A stretch of DNA of 64,000 nucleotides from Fibrobacter sp. UWH4 (GCF_900142475.1 NZ_FRAY01000001.1:434001-498000), one strand, 5' to 3'; shown: positions 1-7,881, numbered from the stretch's first letter. Translations and numbers: made by a program. The notes: generated from the letters alone by a model not told the origin.

Positions 1-826
1 CGGTGGTGTAGGTGAGACATGTTCCCAACTGCACCATCTGTTCCCCGAAGGGAATGTCGGTGTAGAACAATTCCAGAAAGGATGCCTTGACTTCTTTGTC
101 CAATTTTTTCTTTTTGGCCGTGTGTAATTTGTATGCAATCTGATCGATGAAGGGACGGTAGGGTTCCATGATGTCGTCTGCCAGCGGGAATGCGTCGTAA
201 TAGTTCCGGTGGAAAATTCCGAGGGAGGGCAGTAACCCGCTCGCCATCAGAGCGCGTGCCGTTGCGGCTCGCAGGAGCGTGTAGCCGTAATTCAAAAAGT
301 CGTTGGGGCGTTCACCGAACCTGTCGCGGATGAACTCCTTGCCGAAAAGTTCCCTCCAGTAGTATTGCGCGGCAAGTCCTTCGCGGTTGCTGGAATCCCC
401 GCTAAGGACTCCGGTGGCGTATTTCAGAAGCCTGTCGTGTTTTTTGCCAAGGGACTTTAGGTGCAGCGCCTGGTTCTTGATTTTTGCCTCCACGACATTT
501 TTCCACATCTGTTTTTTCAGCGGTAGGGGTGCGTCCAGCTGCAGGCGGAAGTATTTCTCTTGCAGGGTGTTTGCGTCCAGGTTCATGAGCATGGATGACG
601 GCATGTGCCTTTCGTTGCAGAATACGACGGCGACATTCTGCTCTGCCAGTTTGCCGATGAGCGGCGTGGTGAGAGATGCCGAATGGTTGTCGATGAGGAT
701 GATGGCGATATCCTCGATTGCCCTGAGCGTGACATTGTCGGGATCGTCCTTGTATGTGATTTTGAGCATAGAATTTTGGACCGAAAGCTGGACGGGGCTT
801 TCGAATACGAGAGTCTGTTTGGGCAT
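1..826 (-). CDS. cas1: CRISPR-associated endonuclease Cas1, type II (partial, C-terminus beyond the window)
   Basis: Cas1 is the integrase of the Cas1-Cas2 complex that inserts new spacers into CRISPR arrays. Reading the minus strand from the ATG at 826-824 gives 275 codons with no stop before the left edge. The protein starts MPKQTLVFESPVQLSV. It carries the family residues: Glu149 in NREG, His206 in LGIFH, and Glu221 in LADDIMEPYRPF. These match the Glu/His/Glu metal site of type II Cas1 proteins, which are usually about 290-300 aa, so roughly 20 residues are missing. An AAAGGA ribosome site precedes the start. A small palindrome (TCTCG-AA-CGAGA, 875-886) lies about 50 bp upstream. No cas9 lies upstream, although cas9-cas1-cas2 is the usual order. 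cas2, the array and possibly cas9 must be beyond the left edge or elsewhere. Confidence 0.93.
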   Translation of the reverse strand, partial: MPKQTLVFESPVQLSVQNSMLKITYKDDPDNVTLRAIEDIAIILIDNHSASLTTPLIGKLAEQNVAVVFCNERHMPSSMLMNLDANTLQEKYFRLQLDAPLPLKKQMWKNVVEAKIKNQALHLKSLGKKHDRLLKYATGVLSGDSSNREGLAAQYYWRELFGKEFIRDRFGERPNDFLNYGYTLLRAATARALMASGLLPSLGIFHRNYYDAFPLADDIMEPYRPFIDQIAYKLHTAKKKKLDKEVKASFLELFYTDIPFGEQMVQLGTCLTYTT

Positions 827-1019
827 GTTTATCCTTTTGTTGCTGAGTGTATTTGAAATATGCTAAAATTTAAGTCTCGAACGAGAAATTTCTAAAAAAT
901 GTTGAAATTACGCGTATTCTTGGCGATTTTTACAAAAAATACCTTGCGCACTATTGAAATGAATGAGCTTTTTTGCTTGAATTTTGATTTTTTTTCAAAA
1001 TTTAACCGAATGAAATATT

Positions 1020-1088
1020 AAAATCGTACCGATTGAAAATGTAAAATCAGACCGATTGTATTGACAAAATTAGACCGATTATGTAATG
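1020..1088. repeat. Three 23-bp direct repeats (iterons) upstream of cas1
   Basis: The 15-bp core AAAATCxxACCGATT occurs at 1020-1034, 1043-1057 and 1066-1080 (third copy AAAATTAGACCGATT). The period is exactly 23 bp. Equal spacing of about two helical turns is typical of a cooperatively bound operator or iteron. The cluster lies about 195-260 bp upstream of the cas1 start. The binding protein is unknown. Confidence 0.75.
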
Positions 1089-1175
1089 AATAGCGCAGCC
1101 TGCAAACGCCCCGATGGAGTATTCGTCGTGCCGATTACGGCATTGAAAAATTAGTAAAGGTTGTTTTCCCGCGGC

Positions 1176-1460
1176 TCATAAAGAGCCCCCCTTGACCGGG
1201 AATACACATTTACTTATATTACAATCGTAATTCGATAATCCTCGCGACAGTCGACATAGACCATTTGGTCCGTACGTGCATTCGCGGCGGGGCCCATCAA
1301 CCTTCTTGGCGGTCCTGTTGGATAGCTGGTAGGAAAATACCCTACTCGGGTTCACTCGAAAGAGTGGCAAGTAACGCCGGGGCTGCAACCACTTAGTGCT
1401 TTAGCACTTAGTGGGCCATGGTCCCCTTTAGGGGAGAAAGCCCCCGCCAACAGAATTGCA
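1176..1460. other. GC-rich block rich in hairpins, unidentified
   Basis: This stretch is much more GC-rich than its left flank. It contains CCACT-n-AGTGC / GCACT-n-AGTGG (around 1390-1414), CCCC-TTTA-GGGG (around 1423-1434), and GGGGCT near 1379 facing AGCCCCC near 1440. Short open frames cross it on the minus strand, but none resembles a known protein. A structured RNA or the remnant of a mobile element are both possible. I see no tRNA, rRNA, tmRNA or RNase P signature. Confidence 0.35.
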
Positions 1461-1582
1461 AGATTATCCCATTCCACGCAAATCGTGGAAACTCCATTAC
1501 AAAACAAAAAAGAACGGGCGTATAGTGCGTCGTTTTTACGGTGTATTCGCACCGTTGTGCAACCATTTTAAAGAGGATGTCA

Positions 1583-2686
1583 ATGTCGAAAAAATCTATC
1601 AATATCTTGGACAAGGATTACATTCACTGGGTCAAGGAACTTTCTTCCCGTTATCGCAAGAGCCAGATCAAGGCGGCGGTGAAGGTAAATAGCGAAATGT
1701 TGCGCTACTACTGGGAATTGGGACGCGATATTGTAACCAAGCAGGCTGAAAGCAAATGGGGCAGCGGCTTCATGAAGAATCTGAGCCGAGACTTAAAGGC
1801 TCAGATTCCCAGTGCCACTTGTTTTTCTCCCACGAACATTCTGTACATGAAGAACTTTTATCTTATGTATCGCCCCTATTTGGAAAATGCACCCAAGATC
1901 GGGGAACAAAAGGAAGATTTTCCAATTACTCAACAAGTTGTTGAGCAAATTGCCCATGACATCTTTTCAATTCCATGGGGACATCACGTTGTCTTAATGG
2001 ACAAGTTCAAGGAAAATCCTCAAAAGGCCCTGTTTTTTGCCCGCCAGACGGTAGAAAATGGCTGGAGCCGTTCGTCCCTTTTGAATGCGCTTTCAAGTGA
2101 CCTTTACGAGCGCAAAGGAAAGGCGTTGACGAATTTTGAGCGGACTCTCCCCGCCGAAACAAGCGATTTGGCCCAGGAACTGACGAAAGATCCTTACAAT
2201 TTCGCGTTTACGGGTATTACGGGTCGCTACAACGAAAAACTGCTGAAAGATAGCCTGCTGAACAACATTACCCGTTTTCTTGTGGAATTGGGCACGGGAT
2301 TTGCCTATGTCGGCAGGGAATATGGTATTATGGTAGGCGAAAGGGAGAAGTTCATGGATTTGCTTTTTTACAACCTGAATCTCTCTTGCTATGTCGTTGT
2401 CGAGGTGAAAATCGGGCGTTTCGAATTTGCCGATATCGGGCAATTGGGCGGATACATGGTGGCATGCAACCACATCCTTAAAAAGGAAGGGCGCGACAAC
2501 CCGACAATCGGTCTGCTGATTTGCAAGGAAAAGGACAAGGTGCAGGCACAGTACGCACTGGAATCAAGTACGCAACCTATCAGCATTTCGGAATATGAAT
2601 TGGAAAAATTCTACCCTGAAAAGGTTGAAGGCACAATGCCCTCTATTGAGGAAATTGAGAAAAGATTGTGCGAAGAGTCGCTGTAA
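1583..2686 (+). CDS. DUF1016 / YhcG-family protein with PD-(D/E)XK nuclease domain
   Basis: The 367-aa protein has the two-part DUF1016 architecture. A helical N-terminal domain (about residues 10-160) contains YYWELGRDI and a conserved SWG-like IPWGHH segment. A C-terminal PD-(D/E)XK-type nuclease domain (about 215-330) carries KFMDLLFYN followed by VVVEVKIGRFEFADIGQLGGY, giving a plausible Asp/Glu-x-Lys site. YhcG relatives are predicted DNA-processing enzymes often found near restriction or defence genes; the cellular role is not settled. The start at 1583 is chosen because AAAGAGG lies 6 nt upstream; two in-frame ATGs at 1541 and 1577 lack this. The gene is convergent with the GNAT gene, with only 4 bp between the stops. 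Its position near cas1 hints at a defence neighbourhood, which is inference. Confidence 0.85.
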   Translation: MSKKSINILDKDYIHWVKELSSRYRKSQIKAAVKVNSEMLRYYWELGRDIVTKQAESKWGSGFMKNLSRDLKAQIPSATCFSPTNILYMKNFYLMYRPYLENAPKIGEQKEDFPITQQVVEQIAHDIFSIPWGHHVVLMDKFKENPQKALFFARQTVENGWSRSSLLNALSSDLYERKGKALTNFERTLPAETSDLAQELTKDPYNFAFTGITGRYNEKLLKDSLLNNITRFLVELGTGFAYVGREYGIMVGEREKFMDLLFYNLNLSCYVVVEVKIGRFEFADIGQLGGYMVACNHILKKEGRDNPTIGLLICKEKDKVQAQYALESSTQPISISEYELEKFYPEKVEGTMPSIEEIEKRLCEESL

Positions 2687-2690
2687 AATC

Positions 2691-3269
2691 TTACGGGTAC
2701 TTTGCTCCGGGAATATCCTTCAAAATTTCTTTCCAGAAGTCGCGAAATTCTTTGTCGGTGACGGTGCCGCCTGCGCTGAGTAGGCGGTAGTGCTCGCCTT
2801 GCCAGACGTAATCAAAGGGGGAGGGGTCAAAGCCGTTGCGGGAGTAAAATTCGCGGCGACGATTCCTGCGTTCAAGTTCTTCGGCGTCCTTGGAATCTTC
2901 TTCGACTTCGATATCGACGACAATGCGCGTGTCGGGGTGTTGCCTGCGGATGGCCTGCAAAATTTGCGAACCGTACCCGCGGCTGCGCAGTTCTGGAACG
3001 ACTGCGAAATAGACGATGTTCGTGATGCTCCCGTGCGTGATGGAGTTCGAGAACCCGCAGAACATGGGAGCCGCGGCAATTTCTTTCCCGACTTCAGCGT
3101 GATTCTCGCCTTCCTCCTTGTCGAAAAACGCCCAGAATTCCCGCCTGATTTTGTCATTGAGCAAATGCTTTATCGGGATGCGTTCGTTCGCCGGGAACGC
3201 CGATTCGTACAGCGCCTTGACCTGCGGAAACCAGGGGGCATCTCTTGTGACATCGAAATACTGGAGCAT
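2691..3269 (-). CDS. GNAT-family N-acetyltransferase
   Basis: The 192-aa protein has the GNAT core. A beta-strand with VYFAVVPELRSRGYGSQIL (about residues 87-105) forms the acetyl-CoA pyrophosphate loop (R-x-x-G-x-G). A C-terminal part with EFYSRNGFDPSPFDYVW is typical of the substrate side. The family transfers acetyl groups from acetyl-CoA to small molecules or proteins; the substrate here cannot be told. It is divergent from the SDR gene at 3351. No ribosome site is visible, and TATTCTTT lies 6 nt before the ATG, so the message may be leaderless. Confidence 0.85.
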   Translation of the reverse strand: MLQYFDVTRDAPWFPQVKALYESAFPANERIPIKHLLNDKIRREFWAFFDKEEGENHAEVGKEIAAAPMFCGFSNSITHGSITNIVYFAVVPELRSRGYGSQILQAIRRQHPDTRIVVDIEVEEDSKDAEELERRNRRREFYSRNGFDPSPFDYVWQGEHYRLLSAGGTVTDKEFRDFWKEILKDIPGAKYP

Positions 3270-3350
3270 CAGCAGAAAGAATAGGATAATGCGGCTTGCG
3301 TGTCAAGTTGGGGCGCGCGCTTCGCTGTATTTTAGTGTATATTTACCAAC

Positions 3351-4061
3351 ATGAAATCGTTTGAAGATAAAGTGGTCGTGGTGACGGGCGGGGCGCACGG
3401 GATTGGCGCTACCGTCGTGAGTGAATTCGAGAAAGAGGGGGCGAAGGTCGCGTATATCGACATTCGCGAGAATCCTTGCTTTGTGGGGGACCTCTCCAAG
3501 AAGGAAGTCCTCGAAAAGTTTGCGCAGTTCGTTATCGAAAAGTACGGGCACGTGGATGTGCTGGTGAATAACGCGCTCCCGCTGATGAAGGGCATTGACG
3601 AGTGCAACTATGAGGAATTCAGCTACGCGCTGGCGGTCGGCGTGACGGCCCCGTTCTACCTCGCGAAACTTTTCGCGCCGCATTTTGGGTCGGGTGCAAG
3701 TATTATAAACATTTCTTCGAGTCGCGACCGCATGAGCCAATCGCAAACGGAGAGCTATACGGCAGCGAAGGGCGGGATTGCAGCCCTCACGCATGCGCTT
3801 GCCGTGAGTTTTGCAGGTCGCGTGCGCGTGAATTCTATTTCGCCCGGTTGGATCGATACGGATTTCAAAGTATATGAAGGTCCCGATGCCACGCAACAGC
3901 CCGCAGGCCGCGTCGGGAACCCCTTGGACATCGCGAACATGGTGCTTTATCTTGCCAGCGACAAGGCCGGCTTCATCACCGGCGAAAACATCTGCATCGA
4001 CGGCGGCATGACCCGCCAGATGATTTACCACAACGACTGCGGCTGGAAATTCGAAGGATAA
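3351..4061 (+). CDS. SDR-family NAD(P)-dependent oxidoreductase
   Basis: This is a classical short-chain dehydrogenase of 236 aa. The Rossmann motif VTGGAHGIGA is near residues 11-20, VNNA is near 70, SSS near 123-125 and YTAAKGG near 135-141 (catalytic Tyr and Lys), followed by SPGWIDT. The C-terminus has the usual GENICIDGG. The family oxidises or reduces alcohols, ketones or sugars; the substrate is not apparent. The start directly follows TATATTTA (3338-3345), leaving only 5 nt before the ATG and no Shine-Dalgarno, so a leaderless message is likely. Confidence 0.9.
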   Translation: MKSFEDKVVVVTGGAHGIGATVVSEFEKEGAKVAYIDIRENPCFVGDLSKKEVLEKFAQFVIEKYGHVDVLVNNALPLMKGIDECNYEEFSYALAVGVTAPFYLAKLFAPHFGSGASIINISSSRDRMSQSQTESYTAAKGGIAALTHALAVSFAGRVRVNSISPGWIDTDFKVYEGPDATQQPAGRVGNPLDIANMVLYLASDKAGFITGENICIDGGMTRQMIYHNDCGWKFEG

Positions 4062-4179
4062 AATGCGGAAAATGCTGAAGAACTTGCGTTATTCGTATCA
4101 AAAATGCAGAAATTGTTGCGAAATTGATGTTGAAAATGTAGATTCATTGCGTAGTGGACAAATAAATTAGGGGATGTCT

Positions 4180-5172
4180 ATGAAAAACATGCAAAAATAC
4201 ATCGCTGCGAACTTGCTGAATGCGAATGTCGCAACTTCTTTCACTCTTCTCATGTTCACGTTTTTTTTTGCTGCTTGTTCCACGCCGACGGTTTCTAGTG
4301 ATGATTCTGCTGAAAGTTCTGAAAAGGTTGAACAGGAAGATAACTCGTCTTCTTCTGGCATAATCAATGGTAAAAAGCCCGATAGGTCTAGTTCGTCCGA
4401 AAATAAAATTGAGTCAAGTAGTTCTGCAAGCAGTGTAAATTGCTCTGCTCTTTTGGCTGTAGAGACGGAGTGGAGCTGGAATGTGCCGAAGGAATGCCGA
4501 TTTAATCCTGATATTGACTACGGAATTATGACCGATGAGCGCGACGGCAAGGTTTATAGGACAGTGAAGATTGGTAATCAAGTATGGATGGCGGAGAACC
4601 TGAACTATGCCGATAGTGTCAAAACTCCGAGTTTATTGGAACGCAGCTGGTGCTTCGATGATGAACCCAAGAACTGCGATGTTACCGGTCGACTTTATAC
4701 ATGGGCTGCGGCGATTGATTCTGTGGAACTTTATAGGGACATGTCTATTGATTGTGGAAGCTACAAGGCTTGTACATTGCCCGACACAGTGTATGGAATT
4801 TGTCCAAGCGGTTGGCATTTGCCGACAGAAACAGAATGGGAGGCTCTCATCACGAACATAGGTGGCACCATCAGTCGCAATGGCCAGACGTGGAACTCGG
4901 ATGTAGGACAGGTTCTCAAGTCTAAAACAGGTTGGAAAGAATGGAGCTATTCTGGTAACGGCACGGATACATATGGATTTTCCGCGCTACCTGCGGGCAT
5001 TAGATCTTCTTTTGATGGCAACTTCCATAGCGATGAGGCTGACTTTTGGAGCTCTACGGAGAATGATGAGACTGTTTGGTCTGTATGGCTGTACTACGGC
5101 AATTCTGTTGCTAATCTGATCTCCATTGCTGCCAAATACAATGGCTGTTCAGTTCGTTGCGTAAAGGACTAG
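4180..5172 (+). CDS. FISUMP-domain lipoprotein (copy 1)
   Basis: The 330-aa protein is exported: the hydrophobic N-terminus ends in a lipobox around FFFAAC. A Ser/Glu-rich linker follows (about residues 35-85). From about residue 105 it has the FISUMP domain: DGKVYRTVKIGNQVWMAENL, RLYTWAAAID, CPSGWHLPTETEWEAL, GFSALPAGIR, FWSSTEND and a terminal SVRCVKD. This domain is a large paralogous family in Fibrobacter; its function is unknown. The start at 4180 is preferred over 4174 because AGGGG (4169-4173) then sits 6 nt upstream. A close paralogue lies at 6835-7881, across a toxin-antitoxin operon. Confidence 0.9.
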   Translation: MKNMQKYIAANLLNANVATSFTLLMFTFFFAACSTPTVSSDDSAESSEKVEQEDNSSSSGIINGKKPDRSSSSENKIESSSSASSVNCSALLAVETEWSWNVPKECRFNPDIDYGIMTDERDGKVYRTVKIGNQVWMAENLNYADSVKTPSLLERSWCFDDEPKNCDVTGRLYTWAAAIDSVELYRDMSIDCGSYKACTLPDTVYGICPSGWHLPTETEWEALITNIGGTISRNGQTWNSDVGQVLKSKTGWKEWSYSGNGTDTYGFSALPAGIRSSFDGNFHSDEADFWSSTENDETVWSVWLYYGNSVANLISIAAKYNGCSVRCVKD

Positions 5173-5210
5173 GTTGGCCTTTTCTGTAATAGTGACGTCT
5201 GCCTAGATTT

Positions 5211-5253
5211 AAAAATTATACCATTTGGTATTATTCCAAATGGTATAATTTTT
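5211..5253. terminator. AT-rich hairpin with perfect 18-bp arms
   Basis: Arms 5211-5228 and 5236-5253 are perfect complements around a 7-nt loop, flanked by A5 and T5. It would work as a terminator on either strand. It lies 38 bp after the FISUMP stop, separating that gene from the toxin-antitoxin operon. Confidence 0.75.
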
Positions 5254-5424
5254 GGGGGAGGGGGGTGTGTAACGGATTTGCTACCCTAAATTATAGTCGT
5301 CCGTGATATGCGGGCGGCGTTTGTGTTAAAGAGAATGAGACTGAAAATTGCTAAATAACTGCAAAAGTATTGCTTTTTGCAGTTGTTATGGCTATATTTT
5401 GATATGATAATGCAGGAGGTCTGT

Positions 5425-5733
5425 ATGCCGATGACGGTTTTGCAAATAAGGATTGAAGATGATTTGAAAAAACAGGTTTCCGACCTGTTTGAAAGCCTTG
5501 GAATGGATATACCCACGGCTGTGCGCATCTTTTTTAAGCGTGCTCTTGTCGAAAACGGAATTCCCTTTGAGGTGAAGGGAATGCCTTCTCCTACAAAACA
5601 GGATGGCATTAATTTGTTGAATGCGTTACATGCGGCTCAGGAACAGGCATATAAAAATGGCGTTGCGAATCTAAGCGAAGAGGAAATTGAAGCCGAAATT
5701 AAGGCCGCTCGTATGGAGAGGAAGAAAAAATGA
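5425..5733 (+). CDS. RelB/DinJ-like ribbon-helix-helix antitoxin
   Basis: The 102-aa protein starts MPMTVLQIRIEDDLKKQ. It has the RelB/DinJ-type dimerisation segment (SLGMDIPTAVRIFFKRAL) and ends in an acidic/basic tail (about residues 61-102, EEEIEAEIKAARMERKKK) that typically wraps the toxin. Such antitoxins neutralise the toxin and repress their own operon. The start at 5425 is set by AGGAGG 5 nt upstream. TATATTTT at 5393-5400 is a likely promoter element. It overlaps the PIN gene by 4 bp (ATGA), so translation is coupled. Pairing with a PIN toxin rather than RelE is known but less common. Confidence 0.88.
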   Translation: MPMTVLQIRIEDDLKKQVSDLFESLGMDIPTAVRIFFKRALVENGIPFEVKGMPSPTKQDGINLLNALHAAQEQAYKNGVANLSEEEIEAEIKAARMERKKK

Positions 5734-6323
5734 TTTTTGCTGTGCTCGATACGAATGTTTTAATTTCTGCAGCTCTAGCGCATAATAAGTATTCTATTCC
5801 TTATTCTGTTTTTAGGGGTGTTGTTGAAAGGCGTTTTGTCCCTCTTGTTGATGATAATATAGTTCGCGAGTATTGGGAGGTGTTTTCTCGTCCAAAATTT
5901 TCATTTATGCAAGAAACAATAAATGATATTGTCGGAAATACTATAAAATTTGCGATAAATCAGCCGGTTCCACCATCTGGTATAGAACTCCCTGATAGCG
6001 ATGATGTTGTCTTTTATGATGTGGCTAGGGCTCATCAAGATAAAGGTGCTTATCTTGTGACAGGAAACTTGAAACACTTTCCAAATTGTGGGTTTGCTGT
6101 TTCTCCCCGTGATTTTATGAATATCATTACACCGAACAAAGGAAACCACATGGTTAACGATAATTCTGCTGTTTATGACCCTACGGGGCTTTTGGCTGCT
6201 TTGCACGAAGCTCAGCGTCAGGCTCATGAAAATGGGGTGGACAATCTGACCGAAGAAGAAATCGAGGCCGAAATCAAGGCTGCTCGCGCGGAGAGAAAGA
6301 AACGGCTTGGAACGAACGGATGA
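5730..6323 (+). CDS. PIN-domain toxin (COG1569-like) with an antitoxin-like C-terminal tail
   Basis: The first roughly 135 residues form a PIN RNase: VLDTNVLISA supplies the first Asp, DDNIVREYWEV an Asp/Glu pair, LPDSDDVVFYDVA the central acids, and AYLVTGNLKHFP the terminal motif. PIN toxins cleave RNA. About residues 152-191 are a near copy of the antitoxin tail: 30 of 40 aligned positions match. The base composition changes with it: 5881-5940 has 16 G+C in 60, and 6241-6300 has 31 in 60. This indicates a fusion or recombination event. The gene overlaps the antitoxin upstream and the DUF2442 gene downstream by 4 bp each. Confidence 0.87.
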   Translation: MIFAVLDTNVLISAALAHNKYSIPYSVFRGVVERRFVPLVDDNIVREYWEVFSRPKFSFMQETINDIVGNTIKFAINQPVPPSGIELPDSDDVVFYDVARAHQDKGAYLVTGNLKHFPNCGFAVSPRDFMNIITPNKGNHMVNDNSAVYDPTGLLAALHEAQRQAHENGVDNLTEEEIEAEIKAARAERKKRLGTNG

Positions 6324-6742
6324 ACGAAATTACGGAAAAAGATGTAAAAAGGCTTTGGGTCGAAAAGGACGCTGTTTGTGTCGAACTGAAAGACGGCCGA
6401 ATCGGGCGTGAACTCATCCGCGATTACGAACCGCTGCGGAAGGCTACGCGAAAGCAGTTGGAGAATTGCCGCGTAGATTGCGATGGCGTGTGGTTTGACG
6501 ATCTGGACGAAGGCCTGGATCTTTCGGGATTCTTTTCGCCGAAAAAGACAAATCCCATTGGCCGCATATTTTGGCTGTTCCCCGAACTGAACGCTTCGGC
6601 GTTTGCCCGCCGATTGGGAATCCCTCAGCCCCTGTTCGCCGCATACGTAAACGGAACGAAAAAGCCCTCTTCGGCAAGAAAGAAACTCATTGACGAGGAA
6701 CTCCGCCGTATCGGCAGGGAACTGCTGAAGACCGTGGCGTAG
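6320..6742 (+). CDS. DUF2442 domain protein with C-terminal helix-turn-helix
   Basis: The 140-aa protein has a DUF2442-like N-terminal half (about residues 8-70, VCVELKDGRIGRELIRDYEP and VWFDDLDEGLDLSGFF). A C-terminal helix-turn-helix follows (about 88-130, ASAFARRLGIPQPLFAAYVNG). DUF2442 proteins usually sit in toxin-antitoxin-like pairs with DUF4160; the HTH suggests a DNA-binding repressor. The ATG overlaps the PIN stop (ATGA), making it the third gene of the operon. Its role as operon regulator or second antitoxin is inference. GC content matches the PIN tail, not the PIN core. Confidence 0.8.
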   Translation: MNEITEKDVKRLWVEKDAVCVELKDGRIGRELIRDYEPLRKATRKQLENCRVDCDGVWFDDLDEGLDLSGFFSPKKTNPIGRIFWLFPELNASAFARRLGIPQPLFAAYVNGTKKPSSARKKLIDEELRRIGRELLKTVA

Positions 6743-6834
6743 TTTTTGTCTTCTGTGAGGCCGCCTTTTTGTCGTTTTAGGCGAAATAAATTACATTTGC
6801 TTTGAATTTATTATATCGGGTTACCGGAGGATTT

Positions 6835-7881
6835 ATGAAAAAGTTTCTTGTTGCGATGGGATTGGTGGCGTTTGCTGTTGTCGGGTGCGACGATAGTTCG
6901 TCGGCATCTGCAGGGCAAAACGATGAACCGGCTGTTGAATCGTCTTCTTCGAGTAGTGGCAAGGTCACTGATAAGGTTGGTGAGCCTGCCGAAGGGTCAT
7001 CTAGCAGTGACAAAACGAGTGTGTCCAGCAGCAGTTCTGCTGATGAGCTGTCGAGCTCTAGCCTGGTCGAGATATCAAGTTGTAGCGAGGGTGAAGGGAC
7101 GTCTAGTTCATCCGGACAAAAAATAGAGTCCAGTAGTAGTTCTGCAAGCGGGATAAATTGTTCGGCGCTCTTGGAGGGCGAAACGGGTTGGAGCTGGGAT
7201 GTGCCGAAGGAATGCCGCTTTAACCCTGATATTGACTACGGCTCCATGACCGATAGCCGTGATGGCAAGGTCTACAAGACTGTGGAAATTGGTGATTTGG
7301 TATGGATGGCTGAAAATCTGAACTACGCCGACAGTGTAACGACCACGAGTCTCAAGGGTAAATCCTGGTGCTACAACGACGTGGCCGCCAACTGCGACGT
7401 GGCCGGTCGCCTTTATACCTGGGCGGCGGCGATTGACTCGGTGGCATTGGCGTCCGATGAAGAGAACCCTTTGGATTGCGGTGACGGCAAGACCTGCGCC
7501 ATGCCAGACACTGTGTACGGGGTTTGTCCGCCGGACTGGCACTTGCCAACATATGCAGAGTGGAATGCCTTGTTCATGGCGGTGGGGGGGTATAGAACTG
7601 CGAGCTGGGCTCTCAAAACTCAGAGCGGCTGGATCAATAGAGACAGTCGCACAGAAGGTAACGGCGAGGACGAGTTCGGCTTTTCCGCGTTGCCTGCAGG
7701 CAGCTGGAGCGACGTTGGGTCTTACTACTGCGATGAGGGCCGCAACGCGCGTTTCTGGAGTGCGTCTGAGTATGGTGAAGACAACGCGTACTTTTTAGGC
7801 ATGAACAACGTCTTCTCCGATGCGAGTCTGTCCCCCACCTACAAGAGCCACGGGAATTCAGTTCGCTGCGTAAAGAACTAA
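6835..7881 (+). CDS. FISUMP-domain lipoprotein (copy 2)
   Basis: The 348-aa lipoprotein has signal peptide MKKFLVAMGLVAFAVVGC with the lipobox Cys at residue 18. A long Ser-rich linker (about 20-105) precedes the FISUMP domain (about 115-348: DGKVYKTVEIGDLVWMAENL, RLYTWAAAID, CPPDWHLPTYAEWNAL, GFSALPAGSW, terminal SVRCVKN). The segment NCSALLxGETxWSWDVPKEC is nearly identical to copy 1. The start is fixed by GGAGG 4 nt upstream of 6835. Function is unknown; surface display through the lipid anchor is likely. Confidence 0.9.
   Translation: MKKFLVAMGLVAFAVVGCDDSSSASAGQNDEPAVESSSSSSGKVTDKVGEPAEGSSSSDKTSVSSSSSADELSSSSLVEISSCSEGEGTSSSSGQKIESSSSSASGINCSALLEGETGWSWDVPKECRFNPDIDYGSMTDSRDGKVYKTVEIGDLVWMAENLNYADSVTTTSLKGKSWCYNDVAANCDVAGRLYTWAAAIDSVALASDEENPLDCGDGKTCAMPDTVYGVCPPDWHLPTYAEWNALFMAVGGYRTASWALKTQSGWINRDSRTEGNGEDEFGFSALPAGSWSDVGSYYCDEGRNARFWSASEYGEDNAYFLGMNNVFSDASLSPTYKSHGNSVRCVKN

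Larger units (their letters stand above)
827..1582. other. 756-bp intergenic gap between cas1 and the DUF1016 gene
   Basis: No convincing gene is visible. The left part (about 840-1090) is very AT-rich and holds the cas1 upstream region plus three 23-bp iterons. The middle part (about 1170-1460) is GC-rich with several strong inverted repeats. The right part has an inverted repeat TTCCACG-n5-CGTGGAA at 1472-1490. No CRISPR repeat-spacer array is present, and I could not identify a tracrRNA anti-repeat without knowing the repeat sequence. Confidence 0.6.

Noticed and set aside
387-866. Plus-strand open frames over the cas1 region (387-866 and 605-856).
   Set aside because: They are antisense to a clear Cas1 with all active-site residues; no protein-like features.
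827-1582. CRISPR array next to cas1.
   Set aside because: The only direct repeats are 23 bp apart with 15-bp cores and no spacers of usual length; no array is visible in the window.
1456-1692. Plus-strand small open frame overlapping the DUF1016 start.
   Set aside because: No ribosome site or recognisable motif; overlaps the DUF1016 gene in another frame.
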